This document shows positions 7,405 to 16,213 of a stretch of 57,259 nt of DNA, one piece after another. The translations under genes were made by a program, and so were the position numbers. The DNA comes from Trinickia mobilis (GTDB lineage Bacteria; Pseudomonadota; Gammaproteobacteria; Burkholderiales; Burkholderiaceae), in assembly GCF_017315705.1 (NCBI RefSeq), contig NZ_JAFLRF010000039.1, positions 1-57,259 of the forward strand. The letters run 5' to 3'. Positions within the stretch are counted from its first letter, which is position 1; each line of letters opens with the position of its first letter. Below the pieces are notes generated by a model. It was given only the letters and a program-made list of their open reading frames with translations, ran no database searches and was not told the origin of the DNA.

Positions 7405-7781
7405 GTTGGCCTCCTTGTTATGTACACGTCATTTGCCCCGAGACTAGTCGTAAAGAACGCAATAAGCAATGCGCAATTTACCCAGTCTTACCACAATTCA
7501 TCTGATAATAAATAAACTTCGTTACAGCACTGCGGATAGCCCCTTATTGGGAAATTATCAGATCGATCTCAATGTTATTTAACAATCGCGGACTGCCGCG
7601 CAGACAAAATGGCGATAACGACCTGTCAATGCGGATTGCCGAATGGCGCTAATTGTACTCGCATGCACCGCCAACTCATTAGGATACCGTATCGGTGAGA
7701 TTAGCCGACCACGGTTTTGAGCCGGGTTTGGCGCGCTGCTAGAATCGTCCGACTTCGCATGGCTCACCAAGGTGGTTACCA
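7405..7781. other. AT-rich divergent intergenic region
   Basis: This 377-base gap separates the H-NS-like gene (minus) from the histidine phosphatase (plus). It is more AT-rich than its surroundings, with runs such as AATAAATAAAC near 7505, so it should hold promoters for both genes. Apart from the promoter at 7717-7745 no defined element was recognised. H-NS genes often autoregulate through such curved upstream DNA. Confidence 0.5.
7717..7745 (+). promoter_or_regulatory. Sigma-70-type promoter for the histidine phosphatase gene
   Basis: TTGAGC (7717-7722), a 17-base spacer, then TAGAAT (7740-7745). The -35 box matches 4 of 6 and the -10 box 5 of 6. The start codon is 37 bases beyond the -10 box. 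Confidence 0.55.
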
Positions 7782-8501
7782 ATGAAACGCTCGCGTCGAT
7801 ATATCAAGGGTCTACTATGCGCCGGCATCGCTTTGTGCGCCGGCACGCTCGCTCCGGCCGCGACAGCCAAGGAGGCCGCCGGAAGCGAGATCGAAACGCT
7901 CGTATTCGTGCGGCACGGGGAGAAACCCGCGGGAGGCTATGGACAGCTCGACTGCCAGGGCCTGAACCGCGCGCTCGCATTGCCCGCGGTGATCGCCGCG
8001 AAATTCGGCAAGCCGGACGCGATTTTTGCGCCGGACCCAAGCGAGAAAAAGAAAGACGGCGGCCACCTGTATTACTACGTTCGTCCGCTCGCGACCATCG
8101 AGCCTACGGCGATTCAATTCGGCATGCCTGTTCAGACGCCGTATGGCTTGTCCCAGATCGACAAGCTGGAACGCACGCTCGTCGTACCCGCCTATCGCGG
8201 CAAGCTCGTGGTGATTGCGTGGGAGCACAAGCTGATCGAAAAACTCGTGCGCGACGTGCTGGCGGCCCACGGCGGCAACGCGAGCGACGTCCCGCATTGG
8301 GCAAGCGCCGATTTCGACAGCATTTATATCGTGAAGCTCGACTGGCAGAACGGCACGCCCCACGCGAGCTTCAAGCACGAGCAGCAAGGGCTCGACGGAC
8401 GTTCTACGGACTGCCCGTGCGCAGCGCTGCCTGCTGAGGCGTCGGATGCGGCATCGAGTGCGGGGGCGGCCGCGGCGCCGGCGGCGGCTGCGTCGAATTG
8501 A
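7782..8501 (+). CDS. Exported histidine phosphatase family protein
   Basis: Protein of 239 residues of the phosphoglycerate-mutase-like (histidine phosphatase) superfamily. A signal peptide of about 29 residues (basic start, LLCAGIALCAG core, cleavage near ATA-KE) points to the periplasm. The catalytic motif LVFVRHGEKP contains R44 and the nucleophile H45, and a second family histidine lies in VVIAWEHKLI. The tail is Ala-rich and low complexity. The ATG at 7782 has AAGGTGG upstream. The substrate is unknown; the family includes phosphomonoesterases for sugars, phytate and proteins. It is convergent with the HAD phosphatase gene. Confidence 0.82.
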   Translation: MKRSRRYIKGLLCAGIALCAGTLAPAATAKEAAGSEIETLVFVRHGEKPAGGYGQLDCQGLNRALALPAVIAAKFGKPDAIFAPDPSEKKKDGGHLYYYVRPLATIEPTAIQFGMPVQTPYGLSQIDKLERTLVVPAYRGKLVVIAWEHKLIEKLVRDVLAAHGGNASDVPHWASADFDSIYIVKLDWQNGTPHASFKHEQQGLDGRSTDCPCAALPAEASDAASSAGAAAAPAAAASN

Positions 8502-8596
8502 TGCTGGGAATTGGCGTCGCTCCGATTGACTCTTGCGACACGCGGGCTAATGCAACAACCGGCATCGAATAACGAAGAATGGCCCGGCGCCAAGCG

Positions 8597-9418
8597 CTAC
8601 GACGCGATCTCATCCTCCATCGAGAACAGCTTGCGCAACTGATGCGCAACGCCGGCTTCGAAATTATTGCCGATGCGCGGTACTTGCGGCAAACGCGCGA
8701 TCAGATCCGGATTGGCGTTATTCATCATGAACGGGTGGCCGGCGGTTTCGAGCAGATCGATGTCGTTCATGTTGTCGCCGAACGCGACGCATTTCGAGGC
8801 ATCGGCGCCGAGCCGCTCGAGCACGAGTTGCAGCGCGCGCCCCTTCGAGACGTTCGACGTCATCACTTCGAGGCAATCGGGCAGCGAGTAAGTGACGTAG
8901 AGCGCATCGCCGAATTCGCGCTCGAGGTTTGCCGCCACGTGCGCGAGATCGTCCGGCTCGCCGATGTAGAGCACCTTGGCGATATCGGCACCGTCGTGCG
9001 CCAGCGTATCGATCACCTCGTAACGGAACCCCGAATCCTGGTGAAACGCCAGTAGCTCGGGCGCGTCGCGATCGATCAGCCACGCCTTGTCGGCAAACAG
9101 ATTGACGATGATGCGGCCATGCGCGCCGGCGATCTCCGGCTGCACCAGTCGGCGCACTGTCGCAGGAGGGAGATCCTGCGCGTGGATCATCGTGTCGTCG
9201 GGCGCGTGCACACGTGCGCCGTTCGACGTAATCAAATGCGGGCGAATGCCGAGGATGTCGCGAATGCCGGCGACGTCGCAGTAGTGGCGCCCCGTCGCGA
9301 TCACGAAATGCACGCCGTCGCCCGCGAGCTTGCGGACCGTCGCTACTGTGAACGGGTCGAGCTGATGATCGCTGTTGAGCAGGGTTCCGTCGAGATCGGT
9401 GGCGATGACTTTGTACAT
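8597..9418 (-). CDS. Cof-type HAD-IIB phosphatase
   Basis: Haloacid-dehalogenase-type hydrolase of 273 residues that should dephosphorylate small metabolites such as sugar phosphates or pyridoxal phosphate in the cytoplasm. Motif I is ATDLDGTLL with D8 and D10, motif II is the threonine in FVIATGRHY, motif III is the lysine before the cap exit, and motif IV is AFGDNMNDIDLLETAG. The cap domain lies between about residues 85 and 195, giving the Cof/YidA layout. The length is normal. It is convergent with the histidine phosphatase and lies 101 bases downstream of the kinase gene on the same strand. Confidence 0.88.
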   Translation of the reverse strand: MYKVIATDLDGTLLNSDHQLDPFTVATVRKLAGDGVHFVIATGRHYCDVAGIRDILGIRPHLITSNGARVHAPDDTMIHAQDLPPATVRRLVQPEIAGAHGRIIVNLFADKAWLIDRDAPELLAFHQDSGFRYEVIDTLAHDGADIAKVLYIGEPDDLAHVAANLEREFGDALYVTYSLPDCLEVMTSNVSKGRALQLVLERLGADASKCVAFGDNMNDIDLLETAGHPFMMNNANPDLIARLPQVPRIGNNFEAGVAHQLRKLFSMEDEIAS

Positions 9419-9519
9419 GACTAGGCGAGGGTGGCTGCGGCAAAAGTCCTATTTTATCGCCGCTTGGTCCGACGGCCGGATGACACCCTGTCATCGCGCA
9501 ACCCTGCCCACATGTTCGC

Positions 9520-10413
9520 TTATGGCTTGGCGGCCCGCGCGGCGCGCGCCGCTTCGCGCTGGGCAAGCCGCAGCGCCCCATGTGCCGAGTCCGATAGCGG
9601 CGCCCGCAGCCGCGCCCGGTGCGACGGCGGCACGAACGGCGCCAACGGTCCGGCGAGCCCGCCGCACAGCGCGACGGGCAACTGCGCGGCCGGATCGAGC
9701 GCGTCGATCATATTCGCGATGTCCGCGCCGGCCTGCGCGAGCAAACCGGCGGCAAAAGGATGCGCCCGGTGCTCGAGCACGAGCGGCGCAAGGGTAGCGT
9801 AGGCGGTTTGATTCGCGGCGCAGAGCCAGACGACGAGGCTGTCGCGATCGTGCGCGCCGGTGCGGGCGAGCAACGCCTGCGAGAACGCGTCCGGCTGCGT
9901 TCGGCCATCGAGCGAGCGCTGAGCGTGGACGACGGCGCGCATGCCGAGCCAGGCGCCGCTCGCCTCGTCGCCCGACGGAAACCCATAGCCGCCGGCGATG
10001 CGGCAGACGCCCGCCGCATCGAGCGCCGCCGCGACGCTGCCGGTGCCGAGCGCGACGATGACGCCGGGCGCGCCGTCATGCGCGCCGACCAGCGTCGTGT
10101 ACGCATCGCTCTCGATCACCAGCGCCGCCAGCTTGGGCGCTTGCGCGATGAACGCCGCGAGCCAGTCGCGATTGTTCACGCCGGCAAGCCCGCAGGCGAG
10201 CGCGCAGCGCGACCAGTCGAGCGCGACGCCCGCGCGCTCGAACGCCTGCGCAACGGCGGCTTCGATCGATTGCCACGCGCGCTCCACCCCGAGGCCGAGC
10301 CCCGACGAGCCTCCCGTGCCCAGCGCCAGTTCGACGCCGCGCGCGTCGGCCAGCACGACGCGCGTACCCGTGCCGCCGCCGTCGACGCCGATCAGAAATT
10401 CATGCTTGTCCAT
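9520..10413 (-). CDS. BadF/BadG/BcrA-type ATPase, probable N-acetylglucosamine-type sugar kinase
   Basis: Member of the sugar kinase/Hsp70/actin superfamily, 297 residues. The N-terminal phosphate loop reads FLIGVDGGGTGTRVVLAD, and a second loop, VIVALGTGSVAAALD, is the adenosine-side motif. The family includes N-acetylglucosamine kinase and benzoyl-CoA-reductase-type activators. The CxxC cluster of the latter is absent and the size fits GlcNAc kinases, so phosphorylation of an amino sugar recovered from cell-wall turnover is the best guess. The ATG at 10413 (MDKHEFLIGVDGG) sits at the expected place. The gene is divergent from tag. Confidence 0.8.
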   Translation of the reverse strand: MDKHEFLIGVDGGGTGTRVVLADARGVELALGTGGSSGLGLGVERAWQSIEAAVAQAFERAGVALDWSRCALACGLAGVNNRDWLAAFIAQAPKLAALVIESDAYTTLVGAHDGAPGVIVALGTGSVAAALDAAGVCRIAGGYGFPSGDEASGAWLGMRAVVHAQRSLDGRTQPDAFSQALLARTGAHDRDSLVVWLCAANQTAYATLAPLVLEHRAHPFAAGLLAQAGADIANMIDALDPAAQLPVALCGGLAGPLAPFVPPSHRARLRAPLSDSAHGALRLAQREAARAARAAKP

Positions 10414-10572
10414 CGTCCATCCGTTTGTAGAAAACTTCGAGTGCGAGGTTATCTGCTTCGCCGCCGCGCGCCAATCGGCCGAACGGCCTAGTTGTTGCGC
10501 AAAGCCGATACGCTATCCTTGGCGCAAGACTCTCGGCGCAAACCAAAACGGAAATCAAAACGAGGCACGCAA

Positions 10573-11178
10573 ATGACGGAGCAGACACACCGCTGCCACT
10601 GGGTGAAAAGCGAAGCGGACCAGCAGTATCACGACACCGAGTGGGGCCTGCCCTCGCGCGATGACCGGCACCTGTTCGAAATGCTCGTGCTGGAAGGCGC
10701 GCAGGCCGGGTTGTCATGGTCGACGATTCTCAACAAGCGGGAAGGGTACCGGCGCGCTTTCGCGAACTTCGATGCCGATGCCGTAGCCCGCTTCACGCCG
10801 AAGAAGGTCGAAGCACTCATGCAGGACACGGGCATCGTGCGCAACCGGGCGAAGATCGAAGCCGCCATCCTCAACGCGCGCGCGGTCCAGCAGATTCGCG
10901 CCGAGCACGGCTCGCTCGCGAACTTCATCTGGTCGTTCGTCGACGGCGTGCCGATTCAGAACCGTCATGCGTCATATAAGGACGCGCCGGCCTCGACCGA
11001 AATCTCCGACGCGCTCAGCAAGGCGCTCAAGAAGCACGGCTGCAAGTTCGTCGGCTCGACGATCTGCTACGCGTTCATGCAGGCGGTGGGGATGGTGAAC
11101 GATCACGAAGTCGACTGCATCTGCCATGACCGGTGCGCGGCGCTCGGCAAAAAGGGGCGCAAGCGCACCAGCGCGTAA
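10573..11178 (+). CDS. tag: DNA-3-methyladenine glycosylase I
   Basis: Base-excision repair enzyme that removes 3-methyladenine from alkylated DNA. The 201-residue protein has the Tag layout: a zinc-binding site formed by C8 and H20 near the N-terminus and the His/Cys pair in NDHEVDCICH near the C-terminus, the WG in DTEWGLP, and the substrate-pocket region LEGAQAGLSWSTILNKR. The ATG at 10573 gives the standard start MTEQTHRCHW; the open frame continues 27 codons upstream but this is not conserved in Tag. Confidence 0.95.
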   Translation: MTEQTHRCHWVKSEADQQYHDTEWGLPSRDDRHLFEMLVLEGAQAGLSWSTILNKREGYRRAFANFDADAVARFTPKKVEALMQDTGIVRNRAKIEAAILNARAVQQIRAEHGSLANFIWSFVDGVPIQNRHASYKDAPASTEISDALSKALKKHGCKFVGSTICYAFMQAVGMVNDHEVDCICHDRCAALGKKGRKRTSA

Positions 11179-11520
11179 GCCGCGCTGGCGGGTCCACGAA
11201 GCTCGCGCCGCGGCGTGGTCCTCGCACCCTCGCCGCCCACCGGCGACGTCCCGACTCGTCTGCGTTTTCGCAACACTCGCCGCGACGAGCACAGCCGCTA
11301 GGGAAAGTCCTGAAACGCAGCCGCCCCACCGGGCTCAAGGCGGCGGCAAACCTTGCCGGGTAAGGTTCAACGCGGGTTCGCCCGGTGCGGTGCGTTGCCG
11401 AGTGCGGTCAAAATTGCGAACTCGTCTAGAAAATGTCTTCGTTTTTACCGATCGAAGCGTTATACCCGCACGTATAAGACAACGAACGGCCGCCGCACTT
11501 TCGCGCAAGCCGCCAGAACC
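11179..11520. other. Intergenic region without recognised elements
   Basis: Between tag and the small hypothetical gene. The first half is GC-rich like decayed coding sequence; the part at 11400-11480 is more AT-rich and may carry the promoter of the downstream gene (TATAAG near 11474), but no clear pair of boxes was seen. Confidence 0.4.
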
Positions 11521-11949
11521 ATGAAAAACCTGAATTTCCTGACGCACCAGGCGTTGTTCGACCATGCCGTGGACCATCTTTTCGGCCAAGGTCGCGCCGC
11601 GCTGCTTCCGCGAGGCGGTGGAGCGTATCGGGGCTATTGCGGCGGCTGCCCGGTCGGCAGTCTCATTAAGCCGCAGGACTACGTGACCGCGATGGAAGGC
11701 GTGCCGGTGCGTTACATCGGCAAGCGCCCTGGCGAAGTGCCGGCGTATATGGATGCCGGAGTCGCCGCGCTCAAGAAGGCGCTGCTCAGGGCGCGCGTCA
11801 ATATCTTCGACCCGGCGACGGTGGACCTCCTCAGTTGCCTGCAAAACGTCCACGACGCGTTCGGCACGTGGGAGTGGCAGGAAAGGCTGACATCGATCGC
11901 TCGTCAATTCGGCCTGTCGGCCGAGCACATCAAGCAGCACGCCGCCTGA
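11521..11949 (+). CDS. Conserved hypothetical protein
   Basis: Protein of 142 residues that I do not recognise. It begins MKNLNFLTHQALFDHAVDHL and contains the stretch GGAYRGYCGGCPVGSLI with two close cysteines, then a helical C-terminal half ending in a segment resembling a helix-turn-helix (ARQFGLSAEHIKQHAA). No signal peptide or membrane helix is visible. The open frame extends 56 codons further upstream, but that part is low complexity. The ribosome site is weak. It is followed by a terminator shared with the convergent rpsU. Confidence 0.6.
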   Translation: MKNLNFLTHQALFDHAVDHLFGQGRAALLPRGGGAYRGYCGGCPVGSLIKPQDYVTAMEGVPVRYIGKRPGEVPAYMDAGVAALKKALLRARVNIFDPATVDLLSCLQNVHDAFGTWEWQERLTSIARQFGLSAEHIKQHAA

Positions 11950-12059
11950 GATCCAACCTGGCACGGGCTGGGCAAGTCGCGCCGGGGAACCGCGATCCGA
12001 TGTGCAGACCCAAAGCTACGCCCCAAACTCACGCCCGTAATGCCACGCCCCCCAAACGC

Positions 12060-12098
12060 AACGGCGGTGTGGCTTCTTTCGAAGCACACACCGCCGTT
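12060..12098. terminator. Bidirectional terminator between the hypothetical gene and rpsU
   Basis: AACGGCGGTGTG-GCTTC pairs with GAAGC-ACACACCGCCGTT around a TTTC loop, with a single bulged base; the stem is about 17 pairs. A T-rich run, CTTGCTGCTTTT, follows on the plus strand and GCGTTTGG on the minus strand. It lies between two convergent genes and can serve both. Confidence 0.7.
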
Positions 12099-12141
12099 CT
12101 TGCTGCTTTTCGTGCAGCTTTGAGCCGCGCGGCCTGGAAGC

Positions 12142-12354
12142 TTAGTGGAGCTTCTTCGGCAGCATTTGGCTGCGCAGACGCTTGTGCAGGCGCTTCACGG
12201 CTGCTGCCTTCTTGCGCTTGCGGGCCGTCGTCGGCTTTTCGTAGGACTGGCGCTCACGCAGCTCGGCGATCAGGCCATTTTTTTCGATTGCGCGGCGGAA
12301 GCGGCGGATCGCCACTTCGAACGGCTCGTTTTCTTTCAAAAGAATCGTGGTCAT
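12142..12354 (-). CDS. rpsU: 30S ribosomal protein S21
   Basis: S21 is the small basic protein of the 30S subunit that lies near the 3' end of 16S rRNA. The 70-residue sequence begins [20 protein letters not shown] and has the S21 motif [20 protein letters not shown], followed by a very basic helical tail. AGGAAT precedes the ATG at 12354. An open frame extends 33 codons upstream but is not S21-like. Confidence 0.97.
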   Translation of the reverse strand: MTTILLKENEPFEVAIRRFRRAIEKNGLIAELRERQSYEKPTTARKRKKAAAVKRLHKRLRSQMLPKKLH

Positions 12355-12735
12355 GTAATTCCTAAGTCGCTTGATACGGTCAAAATGCGTGGCGGCAAGC
12401 CACTCACGCGCCGGCACTCCGGTCGTTCCCCAAACTGGCGAAACGAGAGGCAATCGGCCACGGAGGCCGGAAAAGAGAGTTGGGGAGTTTCCCGCGAACG
12501 CCCGCCCAGCAAGCTTGCTGGCGCGCTTTTCCGTTGTTTTGGGCCGCTTTCGCGGCGCGCTTGCAACAGATTCGCGCTTGACACGTGCGACCGCCAGACC
12601 CTAGCCAAGACACGCGACACAAATTACAGAAGGGTACGCGGCGGCTGGAATGACGGAAATCTCAATTCAGCCCGCGATCATAACAGCTATACGCTGCCTT
12701 CGCCAGCCCCTTCGTCCGCCTTTTGACATTTACGT
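12355..12735. other. Intergenic region upstream of rpsU
   Basis: This 381-base gap lies between the aldo-keto reductase stop and rpsU, both on the minus strand. It holds a perfect 16-base palindrome CCAGCAAGCTTGCTGG at 12507-12522. On the minus strand TATGAT lies near 12680 and could be a -10 box for rpsU, but its -35 partner is weak. No gene was found. Confidence 0.4.
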
Positions 12736-13677
12736 TCAAGCACTTGCGTTATCGAGCGTGCGGATATCGGCGTCCGTAAGCATCAGGTGGACCGCGGCGG
12801 CAAGGCTCTTGACCTGTTCGACCGAGGTCGCGCTCGCAATCGGCGCCGTCACGCTGGGCCGGGCGATCAGCCACGCGAGCGCGACCGCCGCCGGGGTCGC
12901 GTCGCGGCGCTGGGCGACTTCGTCGAGCGCGTTCAGGATCAGAAAGCCGCGCTCGTTCAGATAGCGCTCGACGCGCGAGCCGCGCGCCCGGTTCGCGAGA
13001 TCCGCGCGCGAGCGGTATTTACCCGTCAGAAAGCCGCTCGCGAGCCCGTAGTAAGGCACGACGCCCAGCCGCTCGGCCACGGCGACCGGCTCGAGGTCCG
13101 TCTCGTAGACCGCGCGCTCGTACAGGTTGTACTCCGGCTGCAGCAACAGATATTTAGGCAGGTCGTAGCGCTGCGCCAGGTCGAGCGCTTCCAGCACGCG
13201 CGCGCCGCTGTAGTTCGACGCCCCGATCACCCGCACTTTGCCCGCCTCGATCAGTTGCTGATAGGCGCCGAGCGTTTCGGCGAGCGGTACGTCCGGATCG
13301 TCCTCGTGCGAAAAGTAAACGTCGATGTAATCGGTCTGCAATCTGCGCAACGAATCTTCCACAGCCGCCTGAATGTTCCCTGCCGACAGCCCCTTGCGCC
13401 TTGGATGCTTGCCCACTTTGGTCGAGAGTACGAGGCGGTCGCGCTTGCCGTGCTTCGCGAGCCACTTGCCGATGATCGTCTCCGATTCGCCGCCCTGGTT
13501 GCCGGGCATCCACGCGGAGTACACGTCGGCGGTGTCGATGAAGTTCAGGCCGGCGTCGGCGAACGCATCGAGAATCGAGAACGACGTGGCTTCATCGACC
13601 GTCCAGCCGATTACGTTGCCGCCGAACACCAGCGGCGCGACTTGCAGATCCGAGCTGCCGACTCTTCGCGTGTGCAC
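12736..13677 (-). CDS. Aldo/keto reductase
   Basis: NADPH-dependent oxidoreductase of the AKR superfamily (TIM barrel), 313 residues. The catalytic tyrosine is in DTADVYSAWMPG, preceded by the family motif LNFIDTAD. The lysine is in LSTKVGKHP and the histidine in YFSHEDDPDVPLAETL; SNYSG and SPTSVEQVK-type motifs line the cofactor site. It resembles the AKR group containing L-glyceraldehyde 3-phosphate reductase and YdjG-like enzymes; the substrate is unknown. I chose the GTG at 13677 because AGGA lies five bases upstream; another GTG at 13689 is possible. Confidence 0.88.
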   Translation of the reverse strand: MHTRRVGSSDLQVAPLVFGGNVIGWTVDEATSFSILDAFADAGLNFIDTADVYSAWMPGNQGGESETIIGKWLAKHGKRDRLVLSTKVGKHPRRKGLSAGNIQAAVEDSLRRLQTDYIDVYFSHEDDPDVPLAETLGAYQQLIEAGKVRVIGASNYSGARVLEALDLAQRYDLPKYLLLQPEYNLYERAVYETDLEPVAVAERLGVVPYYGLASGFLTGKYRSRADLANRARGSRVERYLNERGFLILNALDEVAQRRDATPAAVALAWLIARPSVTAPIASATSVEQVKSLAAAVHLMLTDADIRTLDNASA

Positions 13678-13839
13678 GGCTTTCCTCACGATGCGCGATG
13701 TCAGGCAAAGAAGGATACACCGCTCGACGCGCGGATGCTGCTGGCGGGCCTATTCGTATTCGCCATGTCCCCACGCCGGCACGCCGAGCCGGGAGGGCCA
13801 GCCGCCGACGCCCGCTGTCGTCGGAGACAACGCCGCGCA

Positions 13840-15735
13840 TCAGCCCCTGTGCGTCTGCGCTTCCCCGGCGACGCGTGCTTGCAATTGGCCGCACACCTGC
13901 TCGATCACCCCCGGCCAGTCATGTGCGACAGCCTGACGGAAAAGGCGTGCAGTCGGATACCAGGGTGTGTCGGCACGGTCATGCATCCAGCGCCAATCCG
14001 GATAGTGCGGCAGCAGGATCCACGCTGGCCGCGCCAGCGCACCAGCCAGATGGGCGATGGAAGTATCGACGGAGATGACGAGATCGAGTTGCTCGAGCAG
14101 CGCCGCCGTATCGGCAAAGTCTGCCAGTTGCGCGCCGAAGGAGACGATGCGGGGGTGCCGCTCGAGCGCCGCTCGGTCCGCTTCGCGGATCTCCGGCTGC
14201 GGGATCACCCAATCGATGCCCGGCAGGTCGAAACAGGCCTCGAACGCCGCGAGCGGTATCGAGCGCAGCGCATCGTTCTTGAAATGCGGATTGCCGGCGC
14301 ACGCAAGGCCAACCCGCAAATGCCCCGCCGTGCATCGGGCCGCGACGCGCTCGCGCCACTGCGCCCGTCGCGCATCGGGCGCGCGCAGGTACTTCGTCTG
14401 CAGAGGAATGGTGTCGGGCGCCGTACGGAAGATGCGCGGCAGGCTCAGCAGCAGGCATTGATAGTCGCCATCCGGCCTTGCGTCGCCGCGCGCAACGATC
14501 TCGACATTCCAGTCCCGGGCCACCTCTTCGAACAGCGGCCGCAACGGAGCCTGAACCTCGACGATCACCCGCTGCGCCAGCTCCGCCACTTGCGGCGCAT
14601 AGCGGGCGAACTGGATCGTGTCGCCGAGGCCCTGTTCGGCGAGCAGCAGGATGGTCTTGCCGCCGAGCGGCTCTTCGCCGGACCAGCACGACGGCAGCGT
14701 TTCGAGCAGCCGCTGCCCCTCGCGCCTGCCGTAGGCGCGCCAGCCGCCCGCAAAGTCACCGCGACGCAACAGCACACCTGCCTCGTCGAGCCAGGCTTCG
14801 TCCCAGTCCGTGCGGACGCGGCGAGCCGCCTGAAGACAGGCAAGCGCCGCGTCGTCCGCGCGCATCATCGCCAGTGCATTCCCCATGTAGCGCAGAGCCG
14901 CCGGGCTATCCGGCCGGAGCTCGAGCGCGCGCTCGAGCCACGGCAGCGCGTCCGCCGGCCGGCCTCCTTTGCCGAATGCCAGCCCGATCGACTCGCAGAT
15001 CGCCGACATCGAAACGGCGTGAGCGGGCAGGCACGAACAGCCCGCCGGGGCCGCAGCATTCCCGCCCTGCTCCACGGCGACCACGCCCTTCCCGTTGCGC
15101 TCCGACAGTTCAAGTGCCCGCGACAAGTTCTGCAACGCGGCCATCGGACGGCCGAGCTCGATGAACATCACGCCGATGCCGTAGTGCGCCCATGCGAGCG
15201 ACGGATCGAGCATGGCCGCGCGCTGATACGCCGCGAGCGCGTCAGGCAGGCGGCGCAGCGCGGCCAGTGCGTCGCCATGCGCGGCATGGGTGCACGCGTC
15301 GCCGGCATCGCCCGCGATCGCGGCCTCTGCTTGCGCCAACGCCTCCTGCGGCGCATCGAGCGCGAGAAGCGTGCGCGAAAAGGCGAGATGGAGCCGCGGC
15401 CGTGCCGGGAGATCGTCGTTGCCATGGGCATCGGCGGCCGCGTCGGCTCCCAGCGCGGCTTCGAACTGAGCACGCGCCGCGCCGTGCTCGCCGGCCGCCG
15501 ACAGCGAAAGCGCGAGTCGCGCCCGCAGGCCGGGCAATGCGGGCGCGGCGATGAGCGCAGCCTTCAAAAGCGTGGCGGCGTCCGCATGGCGGCATTGCGC
15601 ATCCAGAACCGCCGCAAGCCGCCTCAATGCGGGCGCGCTTGCACGGGCCTCGGCGCAGGCGTCGCCATTCAGCCCGGCCGGAACGCCGGGACAGGTTTGA
15701 AAAAGCAGGGTCGACATGACCGTAATGAAAGACAT
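13840..15735 (-). CDS. TPR protein with GT9-like glycosyltransferase domain, probable filament modification
   Basis: About 631 residues. The N-terminal two thirds are tetratricopeptide repeats, for example AHYGIGVMFIELGRPMAAL and ALPWLERALELRPDSPAAL. The C-terminal part (about 390-620) is GT-B-like: LLLAEQGLGDTIQFARYAP and the late motif DLVISVDTSIAHLAGALARP match heptosyltransferase-type (GT9) donor domains. Such TPR-transferases are common beside flagellin genes, where they glycosylate the filament; that role is inferred from position next to and divergent from fliC. Start choice is uncertain: ATG 15735 or 15717, and a TTG further upstream is unlikely. Confidence 0.8.
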   Translation of the reverse strand: MSFITVMSTLLFQTCPGVPAGLNGDACAEARASAPALRRLAAVLDAQCRHADAATLLKAALIAAPALPGLRARLALSLSAAGEHGAARAQFEAALGADAAADAHGNDDLPARPRLHLAFSRTLLALDAPQEALAQAEAAIAGDAGDACTHAAHGDALAALRRLPDALAAYQRAAMLDPSLAWAHYGIGVMFIELGRPMAALQNLSRALELSERNGKGVVAVEQGGNAAAPAGCSCLPAHAVSMSAICESIGLAFGKGGRPADALPWLERALELRPDSPAALRYMGNALAMMRADDAALACLQAARRVRTDWDEAWLDEAGVLLRRGDFAGGWRAYGRREGQRLLETLPSCWSGEEPLGGKTILLLAEQGLGDTIQFARYAPQVAELAQRVIVEVQAPLRPLFEEVARDWNVEIVARGDARPDGDYQCLLLSLPRIFRTAPDTIPLQTKYLRAPDARRAQWRERVAARCTAGHLRVGLACAGNPHFKNDALRSIPLAAFEACFDLPGIDWVIPQPEIREADRAALERHPRIVSFGAQLADFADTAALLEQLDLVISVDTSIAHLAGALARPAWILLPHYPDWRWMHDRADTPWYPTARLFRQAVAHDWPGVIEQVCGQLQARVAGEAQTHRG

Positions 15736-16213
15736 TTGCAAATGGACGCGGTCATTCTGAATCAGATGGTGAGGCAGCAAAGGGCGGAATAACGGCCAAA
15801 AAACCGGTCAACCTTCGAGTCGATTCATTGCCGCGCCTTGACGCAGCCATCGCATGCGGCAAAAACGGCTGATTCGCCCGGCGAGGCGAGAAGGAAAGCT
15901 CGACGGCCAACCGGCCGGCATGGCGCGGCAGACTGATTCCGGATCTGCGGCCTCGCCACCGCCGGCGAGCCGCTGCGAGCGGACGCCGGTGATGCTGACC
16001 GGCCGCCCGCTGCGCCGACCGGCGGCGCGCGAGGCTCGCGCGCTTCCCGAGGAAGGGGGAGCGCGCGTGGTGCGGCAAAAACTGTTGGTCTAAAGATTTC
16101 CGATGCCAATCCGATAACCCACCTAACGACGGCAAATGGACATCGCGGTGCACGGCCGTACGTTACGGCGAATTTGCCGGCTTGCGCCAACCATCGAATA
16201 AAGGAGTAATTGA
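15736..16213. other. Divergent intergenic region upstream of fliC
   Basis: This 478-base gap holds the sigma-28 promoter of fliC (16091-16117). Most of 15780-16080 is GC-rich without a recognised gene; short open frames on both strands lack family character. No promoter for the divergent TPR-transferase was identified. Confidence 0.5.
16091..16117 (+). promoter_or_regulatory. Sigma-28 (FliA) promoter of fliC
   Basis: TAAAGATT, exactly 11 bases, then TCCGATAA. Against the consensus TAAAGTTT-N11-GCCGATAA this is 7 of 8 in each box. The flagellin start codon is 97 bases downstream, leaving an untranslated leader of roughly 85 bases. Confidence 0.88.

Noticed and set aside
12507-12522. Perfect palindrome CCAGCAAGCTTGCTGG as a terminator or operator
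   Set aside because: No T run on the relevant strand and no second copy near a promoter; noted only in the intergenic entry.
12787-15792. Very long plus-strand open frame (about 1000 codons) across the aldo-keto reductase and TPR-transferase genes
   Set aside because: It is antisense to two clear genes, has Arg/Ala-rich low-complexity translation and no family motifs; GC-rich codon bias creates such shadows.
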